Below are positions 6,150 through 14,183 of a stretch of 18,814 nt of DNA, piece after piece. The translations under genes and the position numbers were made by a program. The notes under the pieces were generated by a model. That model ran no database searches and had not been told where the DNA came from. It was given only the letters and a program-made list of their open reading frames with translations. The stretch's first letter is position 1. Every line of letters begins with the position of its first letter. The stretch comes from JANPJV01 sp031425695 (lineage in GTDB: Bacteria > Pseudomonadota > Gammaproteobacteria > Xanthomonadales > SZUA-5): assembly GCA_031425695.1 (NCBI GenBank), contig JANPJV010000286.1, forward strand, positions 1 to 18,814. Direction: 5' to 3'.

Positions 6150-9100
6150 ATGCGCCTAGCCACGGTCAAACTGGCCGGGTTCAAGTCCTTTGTCGACCCG
6201 ACCACGCTGCATCTGCCGACCAATCTCACCGCGGTGGTGGGACCTAACGGGTGCGGTAAATCCAACATCATCGATGCCGTGAAGTGGGTGCTCGGCGAGT
6301 CTGCCGCGAGCCGCCTGCGCGGCGACGCCATGACCGACGTCATCTTCAACGGCACCACCGAGCGCAAGCCAGTCGGCCAGGCGTCGGTCGAGCTCATCTT
6401 CGAAAACACCGACGGCATGCTGCTCGGCGAATACGCCGCCTTCAGCGAGATCTCGGTCAAGCGGGTGGTCGGGCGCGACGGGCAGTCGCAGTACTGGCTG
6501 AATGGCACGCGTTGCCGCCGTCGTGACGTCACTGATCTTTTCCTCGGCACCGGCCTCGGCCCGCGTTCCTACGCGATCATCGAACAAGGGATGATTTCGC
6601 AGATCGTCGAGGCGGCGCCGGAAGATCTGCGCGTGCACCTGGAGGAAGCAGCCGGCATTTCCAAGTACAAGGAGCGCCGCAAGGAGACCGAATCGCGCAT
6701 GCGCGCGACGCGCGAGAACCTCGAGCGCCTGCAGGATGTCAGCGACGAGGTCACCAAGCAGCTCGAACACCTGCGTCGCCAGGCGAAGCAGGCGGAACGC
6801 TGGACCGAGCTTCGAACCGAGCAGCGGAAGCTGGATGCCGAAGCCAAATCGCTTGGCTGGAAGGCGCTCGCCACGGCGCTCGCAACCGAGGTCGGTGCCT
6901 TGAGCCAGGCCGAGCTGCTGGTCAACCAGCTAGGTGCCGAGCAGACCCGCAACGAGACCGAGATCGAACACCTGCGCGGCGCCCATGGCGAGGCCGCCGA
7001 AAGCTTCCGCGTCGTGCAGGCCGAGCACTACCAGGTGGGTGCCGAGATCGCCCGAGTCGAACAGCAGCTGAGCTTCCGCCGCGATACGGTGACGCGGCTC
7101 AAGCGCGAGCTGGTCGACGCCGGTGCCCAGCGCGCCCATCTTGACGAACAATTGCAGCTCGATCGCGGCCAGCAGACCATGTTGGCGCAGGCACTCGAGC
7201 GCGAGCTGCCGAGGCTTGAAACGCTCGCCGAAACTGCCAACGAGCGCGACGATGCACTGACCGCCGCGGAAACCGCATTGAGCGCCTGGCAGGTCCGCGC
7301 GGACGCGACCAATCGGTCAGCAGGGGACGCCACCAAGGCAGCGGAAGTCGAACGCACGCGCATCGACTACCTGGAGCAGCAGGTCCGCGCCGGCATCAAG
7401 CGCCGCGAAATATTGGATTCGGAAAACGCGATGTTGCTCGCGCGGGGCAGTGCCGACGAACTCGGCGGCTTGCGCGAGACCCTTAGCATCGAGGAAGAAA
7501 CCGTTGCCGCGATGAGCGCCGAACTCGAACAGCGCAAGGCAGCGCTGGTCGAGTCCGAAAAGCGCGTGCGCGAGGCGCAGAACGGACTGAACCAGGAACG
7601 CCAGCAGCAGAGCGCCGCACGCGGACGGCTGGCATCCCTCGAGGCGCTGCAAAACGCGGCGCTCGGTGAAGACCGGCGCGACTTGGGCAACTGGCTCGCT
7701 CGCCACCAACTGCAGCAGGCACCACGTCTCGGTGCCTTGCTGCAGGTCGATGCCGGCTGGGAGAGCGCGGTCGAGATTGCGCTCGGGCTGGTCCTCGAGG
7801 CGGTGGTGGTCGATGACGCGACTGCGCGCGAGCTCGATCTTGGCTCGGTCCCGAAAGGTGTGCTGACGCTGGCCGATGCACAGGCGGCTCTTCCCGCGCC
7901 GGATCCGCGCTCGCTGGCTGCCAAGGTGCGCGGACCGACGGTGCTCGGCGCCTGGCTCGGCAGCATCCATGCGGTCGAGAGCGCCGATGCGGCGCGCGCG
8001 TTGGCGCCGACCCTGGCGCCTCACGAGAGCGCGATCGCACCCGATGGCAGTTGGTTCGGCCCCGGCTGGTTGCGCATAGATCGCGGCAGCCAGGGGCACG
8101 AGGGCGTGATCCAGCGGGCGCGTGAGCTGGATGGACTCGGGCGTCGGATCGAAGACAGCGAAGGCCGGGTCAGCGAACTCGAACAACAGTTGCAAACGGG
8201 CCGCTCCGCACTCACCGAAGCCGAGCGCCAGCGTGAGCTGGCACAGACGACGCTTTACGCGGCCCATCGCAAGCTGGCCGATTTGTCCGGACGCGTGCGC
8301 AGCCACGAAGGCAAGGTCGAGCAGGAAAAGACCCGCCGCGAGGCGATTGCGCGCGAGCTGGCGCAATTGGCCGAGCAGATCGACAAGGCCGACGGTGACG
8401 CGCGCAGTGCGCGCGGTGCGCTCAACGGCGCGATGCAGAACCTGGAAGCGCTGAGCGCGACCCGGTCAGCGCTCGACGCCGAGCGCGTCGCGCTGGTGGA
8501 TGCGCGGGAGCGCGCCCGCAACGCGGCGCGCGAGGCACGCGAAGGTGAACGCTTGGCTGCGCTCGGCGTCGAATCCAAGCGCACGGCGGCAAGCTCGCTG
8601 GAAGCGGCCATCGCGCGCATTGCCGCACAGATCGCGCAGATGGATCAACGCCGACGCACGCTCGAGGAAAGCCAGACCGAAGCGCAAGGACCGATCCCAA
8701 AGCTCGAAGAAGAACTGCGCCTGCACCTTGACCAGCGCGTGCTCGTGGACGGGCGCCTGTCGGCGGCGCGCCTGAGCCTCGAAAACCTCGATCTCAAGCT
8801 GCGCAAGCACGACCACGAGCGCCAGCGCATCGACCACCAGCTCGCGCAATCGCGCGAAAAGAAATCGCAGGCGCAACTGCGCGAACAGGCGATCCGCATC
8901 AAGGCCGAAGCGCTTGAACAGGCCCTGAGCGCGGAAGGCTTCAACGCGGAAGCCGTGCTGGCCGAGATGCAGCCGGGCGCCGATCTCGCCGTGTGGGAAA
9001 CGCGCCTCACCGAGATCGAGCAGCGCATCAAGCGCCTGGAGCCGGTCAACCTCGCCGCGATCACCGAGCTCGCCGAACAGGTGCAGCGCAAGGAATATCT

Positions 9101-9653
9101 CGACGCGCAACATGCCGATCTCACCGAGGCGCTGACCACCCTCGACGACGCCATTCGCAAGATCGACCGCGAGACGCGCACGCGCTTCAAGGAAACCTTC
9201 GATCGCGTCAACCTGGGCGTGCAGGAACTGTTCCCGCGCCTCTTCGGCGGCGGCCACGCCTTCCTCGAGCTGACCGGTGAAGACCTGCTCTCGACCGGCG
9301 TGAACATCATCGCCCGCCCACCGGGGAAGAAGCCCGCGAGCATCGGCTTGCTGTCCGGCGGCGAGAAAGCCCTCACCGCCGTCGCGCTCGTCTTCGCGAT
9401 CTTCCGTTTGAACCCGGCGCCGTTCTGCCTCCTCGACGAAGTCGACGCCCCGCTCGACGAAGCCAACGTCGGCCGCTTCAGCCAGATGGTCCTGGAGATG
9501 AGCAAGAGCGTGCAATTCCTCGTCGTCACCCACAACAAGGTCACCATGGAAGCCGCCAACCAGCTCGCCGGCGTCACCATGCGCGAACCCGGCGTCTCCC
9601 GCCTCGTCTCCGTCGACCTCGCCGAGGCGACGCGGCTCACGCAGGCGGCGTGA
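6150..9653 (+). CDS. smc: Chromosome partition protein SMC
   Basis: The 1167-aa SMC ATPase organises and segregates the chromosome, normally with ScpA and ScpB. Walker A GPNGCGKS is at 31-38, the ABC signature LLSGGEKAL starts at 1067, and Walker B FCLLDEVDAP has its Asp-Glu at about 1096-1097. Two long Glu/Arg/Ala/Gln-rich coiled coils (about 165-500 and 670-1010) flank a hinge domain (about 510-665). Length and domain order are normal. The ATG has no strong ribosome site, but the N-terminus MRLATVKLAGFKSFVDPT is canonical. A TATAGT -10-like box is at 6072-6077 without a good -35. In many Xanthomonadales zipA and ligA follow smc; here a long inverted repeat and a threonine aldolase follow instead. 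Confidence 0.97.
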   Translation: MRLATVKLAGFKSFVDPTTLHLPTNLTAVVGPNGCGKSNIIDAVKWVLGESAASRLRGDAMTDVIFNGTTERKPVGQASVELIFENTDGMLLGEYAAFSEISVKRVVGRDGQSQYWLNGTRCRRRDVTDLFLGTGLGPRSYAIIEQGMISQIVEAAPEDLRVHLEEAAGISKYKERRKETESRMRATRENLERLQDVSDEVTKQLEHLRRQAKQAERWTELRTEQRKLDAEAKSLGWKALATALATEVGALSQAELLVNQLGAEQTRNETEIEHLRGAHGEAAESFRVVQAEHYQVGAEIARVEQQLSFRRDTVTRLKRELVDAGAQRAHLDEQLQLDRGQQTMLAQALERELPRLETLAETANERDDALTAAETALSAWQVRADATNRSAGDATKAAEVERTRIDYLEQQVRAGIKRREILDSENAMLLARGSADELGGLRETLSIEEETVAAMSAELEQRKAALVESEKRVREAQNGLNQERQQQSAARGRLASLEALQNAALGEDRRDLGNWLARHQLQQAPRLGALLQVDAGWESAVEIALGLVLEAVVVDDATARELDLGSVPKGVLTLADAQAALPAPDPRSLAAKVRGPTVLGAWLGSIHAVESADAARALAPTLAPHESAIAPDGSWFGPGWLRIDRGSQGHEGVIQRARELDGLGRRIEDSEGRVSELEQQLQTGRSALTEAERQRELAQTTLYAAHRKLADLSGRVRSHEGKVEQEKTRREAIARELAQLAEQIDKADGDARSARGALNGAMQNLEALSATRSALDAERVALVDARERARNAAREAREGERLAALGVESKRTAASSLEAAIARIAAQIAQMDQRRRTLEESQTEAQGPIPKLEEELRLHLDQRVLVDGRLSAARLSLENLDLKLRKHDHERQRIDHQLAQSREKKSQAQLREQAIRIKAEALEQALSAEGFNAEAVLAEMQPGADLAVWETRLTEIEQRIKRLEPVNLAAITELAEQVQRKEYLDAQHADLTEALTTLDDAIRKIDRETRTRFKETFDRVNLGVQELFPRLFGGGHAFLELTGEDLLSTGVNIIARPPGKKPASIGLLSGGEKALTAVALVFAIFRLNPAPFCLLDEVDAPLDEANVGRFSQMVLEMSKSVQFLVVTHNKVTMEAANQLAGVTMREPGVSRLVSVDLAEATRLTQAA

Positions 9654-9687
9654 GGTCGCGCGTGATCGCGGCTGAGGCTGTCATCCT

Positions 9688-9838
9688 AAAAAGGGGCGGG
9701 AGGGGAAGAAAATCTAAGGAAAAGCAGAAAGGAAATCTAAGGGAAGCGAATACAAAGGCCAGATTTTGTCCAACGCTTTCCTTCGCCCTTCTTTCTGGTT
9801 TTCCTTAGGCTTTTCTTCCCGTCCCGCCTTTTGGCCTT
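9688..9838. repeat. Long imperfect inverted repeat A (AAATCTAAGG family)
   Basis: Left arm about 9688-9748 and right arm about 9775-9835 are complementary with scattered mismatches and small gaps, around a spacer of about 26 nt that itself has an ACAAA/TTTGT mini-stem. The left arm is purine-rich and holds two direct copies of AAATCTAAGG (9710-9719 and 9733-9742, 23-nt period). Together with 9839-9947, which holds a candidate promoter, it accounts for the 294-nt gap between smc and ltaE. Confidence 0.8.
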
Positions 9839-9887
9839 TTGCCATTCGGCCGCGATAGTGAGCGTCTCTGCGTGGCCGCGTGGCGCT

Positions 9888-9916
9888 TTGATCTTGTTCT
9901 GCTTTGCGCGTACTTT
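9888..9916 (+). promoter_or_regulatory. Candidate promoter of the threonine aldolase gene
   Basis: TTGATC (9888-9893), a 17-nt spacer and TACTTT (9911-9916) lie 31 nt before the ATG. The match to sigma-70 is moderate. It lies outside repeat A. Confidence 0.3.
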
Positions 9917-9947
9917 GCTTTCATCCCTCCCTTGACCCTTGCGAACC

Positions 9948-11009
9948 ATGACTATCGATTTCATCAGTGACACGGTGACGCGGCCTACGGGGCCGATGCT
10001 CGAGGCGATGATGAGCGCGCGGGTGGGGGATGATGTTTTCAATGAAGACCCGGAGGCGAAGGCGCTGCAGGTGTATGCGGCGGAGCTGTTCGGGCACGAG
10101 GCGGCGTTGTTCATGCCGTCTGGGGTGATGAGCAACCAGGTGGCGATCAAGGCGCATACGGAGCCGATGGACGAGCTCATCTGCGAGGAGACCAGCCACG
10201 TCTTCCGCTACGAGAATGGCGGCTATGCGTTCCACTCGCAGGTCGGCATCCAGACCATCCCGGGGGACCACGGGCGGCTGACGGCGGAGCAGATCCAGCG
10301 CGTCATCAAGCCGGTGGCAGATTGGCTGCCGCGCTCGCGCCTGGTGGTGCTCGAGAACACCTGCAATGCGGCTGGCGGGAGCTTCTACACGCTGGATCGT
10401 ATCCGTCCGATCCGCGAGCTCAGCCGCGCGCGCGGGTTGCGCCTGCACCTCGACGGCGCGCGCCTGTTCAACGCGCTGGTCGAGTCGGGCGAATCGCCGC
10501 TCGACTGGGGCCGCGAGTTCGATTCGATCTCGATCTGCCTGTCCAAGGGCCTCGGCGCGCCGATTGGCTCGCTGCTGATCGGCTCACGCGATTTCATTGC
10601 CAAGGCGCGGCGCTTGCGCAAGGGCTTCGGCGGCGGCATGCGCCAGATCGGATTTCTCGCCGCGGCCGGCCTGTACGCGCTGCGCAACCATGTCGAGCGC
10701 CTGCGCGAAGACCACGAGCACGCGCGCATGCTCGCGGAAACACTTGAAAACGCGCCCTTCGTCGCCGCGCTGCGTCCGGTCCACACCAACATCCTGATCT
10801 TCGACCTCGCCGGCGAGCTCCCCGCCGACGTCTTCCTTGCCCGCCTCGCCGACAACGGCATCCGCGCCTCCGCCTTCGGCCCCCAGACCATCCGCTTCGT
10901 CACCCACCTCGACATCACCCGCCCGATGGTCGAGCGCGTCATCCGCGTCTTGAGCGCGATGAATGCGGTGGGGAAGGTGGGCAACCTGCGCGAGGCGAAG
11001 CCGGCGTAG
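9948..11009 (+). CDS. ltaE: Low-specificity L-threonine aldolase
   Basis: The 353-aa cytoplasmic PLP enzyme (beta-eliminating lyase fold) cleaves L-threonine or L-allo-threonine to glycine and acetaldehyde. The N-terminus DFISDTVTRPTGPM is typical. His84 in the ETSHVF block would stack on PLP. HLDGAR (167-172) holds the PLP-contacting Asp169 and Arg172, and SKGLGAPIGS places the Schiff-base Lys200. Length is normal. The ATG at 9948 begins the canonical N-terminus; the ribosome site is poor. The gene stands alone, flanked on both sides by inverted repeats of the same family (A at 9688-9838 and B at 11049-11199). Stereospecificity for L versus allo forms cannot be read from the sequence. Confidence 0.93.
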   Translation: MTIDFISDTVTRPTGPMLEAMMSARVGDDVFNEDPEAKALQVYAAELFGHEAALFMPSGVMSNQVAIKAHTEPMDELICEETSHVFRYENGGYAFHSQVGIQTIPGDHGRLTAEQIQRVIKPVADWLPRSRLVVLENTCNAAGGSFYTLDRIRPIRELSRARGLRLHLDGARLFNALVESGESPLDWGREFDSISICLSKGLGAPIGSLLIGSRDFIAKARRLRKGFGGGMRQIGFLAAAGLYALRNHVERLREDHEHARMLAETLENAPFVAALRPVHTNILIFDLAGELPADVFLARLADNGIRASAFGPQTIRFVTHLDITRPMVERVIRVLSAMNAVGKVGNLREAKPA

Positions 11010-11048
11010 CGGCCATCGCGAAAACCGGGCTCGGCCGCGCCCCAGATC

Positions 11049-11199
11049 AAGGGCGGGACACCGAGAAAACCTAAGGGGGAAAAGAAAGAACATCTGAGGA
11101 AGCAGTCAAGCGCCCATCGGGCCTTTTGATCATCGTCCTCTTTGCTTCCCTTAGATTTTCTTGCTGCTTTTCCTTAGATGTTCTTCGTGTCCGCTCTTT
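11049..11199. repeat. Long imperfect inverted repeat B (AAATCTAAGG family)
   Basis: Left arm 11049-11105 and right arm 11141-11199 are complementary with mismatches. The spacer has a GCCC/GGGC mini-stem (about 11112-11122). Read on the minus strand, the right arm carries two ATCTAAGG copies with a 23-nt period and closely matches the left arm of repeat A over about 37 nt. It lies between convergent genes (ltaE and the YjbR-like gene). Confidence 0.8.
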
Positions 11200-11232
11200 G
11201 GTGAAGTCAGCCTCAGCGTCGATCGGGCGAGC

Positions 11233-12000
11233 TCACCCACCCAGCTTCGCCAGCATTCGCTTCCCCGCGAAATGCCGATAGCTCTGTTCGGCGAGTGCGC
11301 GGATTTCGTCCCAGTCGGCGCCTTGGGTGACGTCGAGGGCGATCCAGCCGTTGTGGCCCATGTACATCGGGATCGTAAATCGCGGGTCGGCGGTGAGCAC
11401 GGGTTGCAGGTCGCGGCCGACCAGGAATGCGATGCGGATGCGCTTGTCGTAGAAGTACAGATTGACGAAGGTCTTTTTGCCGGCACGCCAGACGGGTGCG
11501 CCGAAGGCGCGCTCTTCGACGGCCTCGGGCAGGCTCAGGCAATAGTTGCGCAGCGGTTGATAGATTGCCTGCGCTGCGGGTGCGACGAGCGGGTCGAGTT
11601 CGGCGGGATCGAGGGTGATCGTCGGTGGCTCGATGACAATGGTCTTCCCGATCTGATTTCGGAGCGCCGGCGGCGCGACCTTCTCGTAAGCTTCGCGTGC
11701 CAGTTCCGCAATCTCGTCCCAGGACAAACCCTGGTCGAGATGTACGCCAAGCCAGCCCTTGGGACCGACATAGGGCGGCACGAAAAAGAACTCTGGTTGC
11801 TCCAGCGCGCGCGCGGATTGCGCGCCGTCAGGCGCGTTGAGCCACAGCGCGATGCGACCGTCGCCGTGATGATTGACGAGATACGCGGCGAAGGTCTTGC
11901 CGCGGACCCGGAAATTCGGCGAGCCGTGGCTCAAGTACTCCTGCGCTTCGGGAAACGAGAGCAGGACTTCCCGAACGGCCCCGCTGATGTCTTTTGCCAT
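11233..12000 (-). CDS. Tandem MmcQ/YjbR-like two-domain protein
   Basis: The 255-aa protein is an internal duplication of the MmcQ/YjbR fold (PF04237, CyaY-like), which is usually a single domain of about 115 residues. Domain 1 (about 5-112) has LSFPEAQEYLSHGSPNFRV, GKTFAAY and a WLGVHLDQG strand. Domain 2 (about 150-250) has LSLPEAVEERAFGAPVWRA, GKKTFVNLY and WIALDVTQG. The two copies are clearly related but divergent, so the duplication is old. The family is annotated as DNA-binding from structural similarity, but its role is not well established. The ATG at 12000 has a weak ribosome site. It is divergent from the YcaQ-like gene with a 66-nt gap, so the two could be co-regulated. Confidence 0.82.
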   Translation of the reverse strand: MAKDISGAVREVLLSFPEAQEYLSHGSPNFRVRGKTFAAYLVNHHGDGRIALWLNAPDGAQSARALEQPEFFFVPPYVGPKGWLGVHLDQGLSWDEIAELAREAYEKVAPPALRNQIGKTIVIEPPTITLDPAELDPLVAPAAQAIYQPLRNYCLSLPEAVEERAFGAPVWRAGKKTFVNLYFYDKRIRIAFLVGRDLQPVLTADPRFTIPMYMGHNGWIALDVTQGADWDEIRALAEQSYRHFAGKRMLAKLGG

Positions 12001-12027
12001 GACGCAGTCCGCGGGTTTAGAAGCGCC

Positions 12028-12060
12028 AATCTACGACGGATGCCGGTTCGCAGGTAGATT
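12028..12060. promoter_or_regulatory. Inverted repeat in the yjbR-like / ycaQ-like divergent promoter gap
   Basis: AATCTAC (12028-12034) and GTAGATT (12054-12060) are exact 7-nt inverted repeats spaced by 19 nt, within the 66-nt gap between divergent starts. It could be an operator shared by both genes. The arms are short, so chance is possible. Confidence 0.3.
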
Positions 12061-12066
12061 CCGGGA

Positions 12067-13290
12067 ATGCTCACCATTTCACCGACGCAAGCGCGCTACC
12101 TGCAACTGGCCGCGCAGGGCTTGCTGCAGCGCCCGACCCGCCGCGCGACGCGAGCAGACCTGCTCGGGACGATCGCACGCATGCAACTGCTGCAGATCGA
12201 CACCATCAACATCGTTGCCCGCAGTCCGTACCTCGTGCTGTTTTCGCGACTCGGCGACTATCCGATCACTTGGCTGATGGAAGCACTGGAGCAGGGCGCG
12301 CTGTTCGAATGCTGGGCGCACGAGGCCTGCTTTGCGCCGGCCGCCGACTTCGGGCTGCACCGTCGCCACAACGCGCAGATGTCGCAGCACTGGGCGCTCA
12401 AGCGCGCGCGGCGCGTGCATGACGAACACGCGACCAGCATGGGATTGATGCTGGAGCATATCCGCGCCAACGGCGCGGTCAGCTCGGCGGATTTCGAGCG
12501 CAAGGACGGCGTCAGCGGCGGCTGGTGGGGCTGGAAATCGGAAAAGGGCTGGCTCGAGGCGTGGTTCGCATTGGGCGCGCTCATGATCGCGCGACGGGTG
12601 AATTTCCAGCGCGTCTACGATTTGACCGAGCGCGTCGTCGGGCACCTGCCGGGTTGGCAGGACGAGCCGCCGTCGGCAGGCGCGGTCCGCTTGGCTTTCA
12701 TCGTCAAGGCGGTGCAGGCCCTCGGGGTCACCCAGGCGCGCTGGATAGCTGATTATTTTCGCATGAGCCCGCGAGTCACCGATGATGAGCTCGAACCGCT
12801 GCTGACGAGCGGGGAGCTCATCGCGATCGCGGTCGAGGGCTGGGGACAACGTGCCTTTGTGCATCGCGACCACGCCGGCGTGCTCGAACAGGTCGTGACT
12901 GACGGACTGCGGCCGACCCACACGACGCTGCTGTCCCCGTTCGATCCGATCGTCTGGGACCGATCCCGCGCGGCCGTCATGTTCGACTTCGACTATCGCC
13001 TCGAGTGCTACACGCCGGCAGAACAGCGCGTGCACGGCTATTTCGTGCTGCCCATCCTGAGCCGCGGACGCCTGGTCGGGCGGCTGGATGCGAAGGCGCA
13101 TCGCGCCGCAGGAATTTTCGAAGTTCGAGGCTTTTCGCTGGAGCAGGGCGTACGCGCAGGCAAGGGTCTGGCGAGCGATATCGCGCAGGCCATTCGTGCG
13201 AGCGCGCGTTGGCACGGAACGCCGATGGTTGCGGCCGAGGCGTGCGCGTGGCGGGAATTGCGAGAGCGGTTGTCGGCATCGCTGTTGTAG
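12067..13290 (+). CDS. YcaQ/AlkX-family winged-helix DNA glycosylase
   Basis: The 407-aa protein belongs to the HTH_42 (PF06224) family, whose E. coli member YcaQ (about 410 aa, also called AlkX) removes alkylated bases and unhooks interstrand crosslinks. The catalytic Q-x-D motif is visible as Gln43-Ile44-Asp45 in QLLQIDTINIV. The acid residue places it with YcaQ rather than the AlkZ type, which carries Q-x-Q. Other family blocks are RSPYLVLFSRLGDY, ECWAHEACFAP (about 81-91), GWWGWKSEKGWLEAWF and SPFDPIVWDR (about 296-305). The TAG stop lies inside the GTAG head of a REP, so the repeat inserted at the very end of the gene. The next gene downstream is tag, another alkylation-repair glycosylase on the same strand. 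Confidence 0.9.
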   Translation: MLTISPTQARYLQLAAQGLLQRPTRRATRADLLGTIARMQLLQIDTINIVARSPYLVLFSRLGDYPITWLMEALEQGALFECWAHEACFAPAADFGLHRRHNAQMSQHWALKRARRVHDEHATSMGLMLEHIRANGAVSSADFERKDGVSGGWWGWKSEKGWLEAWFALGALMIARRVNFQRVYDLTERVVGHLPGWQDEPPSAGAVRLAFIVKAVQALGVTQARWIADYFRMSPRVTDDELEPLLTSGELIAIAVEGWGQRAFVHRDHAGVLEQVVTDGLRPTHTTLLSPFDPIVWDRSRAAVMFDFDYRLECYTPAEQRVHGYFVLPILSRGRLVGRLDAKAHRAAGIFEVRGFSLEQGVRAGKGLASDIAQAIRASARWHGTPMVAAEACAWRELRERLSASLL

Positions 13291-13376
13291 GTCATGTTGT
13301 CCGCGTAGCGGACTACTTGACGCGATTTCGCAGGATTCTTGTCAAGTAGCCCGCTGACGCGGGCAACATGACCTAC
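13287..13376. repeat. BIME: inverted pair of GTAG-headed REPs
   Basis: REP 3 (13287-13321, plus) and REP 4 (13341-13376, minus) have the same consensus as the pair at 5453-5539. In REP 3 the stem reads GTCCGC/GCGGAC instead of GCCCGC/GCGGGC, a compensatory C-to-T and G-to-A pair that keeps the hairpin. GTAG at 13287-13290 provides the stop codon of the preceding gene. Confidence 0.85.
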
Positions 13377-13382
13377 GAAAGC

Positions 13383-13414
13383 GTAATGCCGCGTTTGCGG
13401 GCTACATGACCTAC
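13383..13414 (-). repeat. Degenerate third REP next to the BIME
   Basis: On the minus strand GTAGGTCATGTAGCCCGC (13414-13397) matches the REP head with one change. The other half of the palindrome is altered. It ends 5 nt before the AAGGAG ribosome site of tag, so it forms part of the tag leader. Confidence 0.65.
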
Positions 13415-13432
13415 GTTCAAGGAGATCGAGAC

Positions 13433-13990
13433 ATGCAAACCCGTTGCGCCTGGTCCGGCACCGATCCACTGATGATCGACTACCATGACCAGGAGTGGGG
13501 CGTGCCGGAACGCGACAGCCGCGCGTTGTGGGCCAAGCTCGTCCTCGACGGCTTCCAGGCGGGCTTGTCCTGGCGCACGATCCTGCACAAGCGCGCAGCC
13601 TTCCGCCGCGCTTTCGAGGGCTTCGATCCGGTCGTGATTGCCACCTGGGGCGAGACCGACGTCGAACGCCTGATGGCCGACGCCGGCATCGTCCGCTCAC
13701 GCTCCAAGATCAACGCCGCCATCGGCAATGCCCGCGCCTATCTCGCCATGCAGGCCCAGGGCGAGGACTTCGCCGAGTTCGTGTGGAAGTTCGTAGGCAA
13801 CCAGCCATTGCGCATCGCGCGCCCGACCGACAAAGACATCCCCGCCCAAACCCCCGAATCCCAGGCGCTGTCACTCGCGCTTAAAAAACGCGGCTTCAAA
13901 TTCGTCGGCCCCGTCATCGTCTACGCCTGGATGCAGGCCACCGGCTTGGTCGATGACCACGTCGTGGGGTGTTTTCGCGCTAGGCGCTGA
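13433..13990 (+). CDS. tag: DNA-3-methyladenine glycosylase I
   Basis: The 185-aa enzyme excises 3-methyladenine from alkylated DNA and leaves an abasic site for base-excision repair. The N-terminal block RCAWSGTDPLMIDYHDQEWG is diagnostic. The four structural-zinc ligands of the family are visible: Cys5, His18, His176 and Cys180 (DDHVVGC), at the spacing of the E. coli enzyme. The FQAGLSWRTIL block (about 39-49), with its conserved aromatic and Trp residues, forms the base pocket. A strong AAGGAG (13419-13424) fixes the ATG at 13433. It follows the YcaQ-like glycosylase on the same strand, 142 nt downstream and separated by three REPs, so the pair may be co-transcribed. Confidence 0.96.
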   Translation: MQTRCAWSGTDPLMIDYHDQEWGVPERDSRALWAKLVLDGFQAGLSWRTILHKRAAFRRAFEGFDPVVIATWGETDVERLMADAGIVRSRSKINAAIGNARAYLAMQAQGEDFAEFVWKFVGNQPLRIARPTDKDIPAQTPESQALSLALKKRGFKFVGPVIVYAWMQATGLVDDHVVGCFRARR

Positions 13991-14002
13991 TGGTGGGAGA
14001 AA

Positions 14003-14179
14003 AGCCATTTCTACACAAGATGCACAAAATGAAGCGGACACATAATGCACATAAAAAGCATTTGTGATTTTAACTTCCAGCCCGCGATCATTATGCGCGA
14101 AGCACCCGGCTAATCAAAGAAAGCTCTTTATGTGCATTTTGTGTCCGCTTTATTTTGTGCATTTTGTGTAAAAATGGCT
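14003..14179. repeat. Long near-perfect inverted repeat C (ACACAAAATGCACA family)
   Basis: Arms 14003-14059 and 14123-14179 are 57 nt each and match at 52 of 57 positions without gaps. The spacer is 63 nt. The arm contains two direct copies of ACACAAAATGCACA (exact on the minus strand in the right arm, 25-nt period). It fills the gap between convergent tag and the MotB-like gene and ends 4 nt from the latter's stop codon. RNA from either strand would fold into a very long hairpin. Confidence 0.9.
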
Positions 14180-14183
14180 CTGC

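Noticed and set aside
7317..9533. Long minus-strand open frames under smc
   Set aside because: These are high-GC antisense shadows of the SMC coiled coils. The SMC frame has full motifs and continuous homology.
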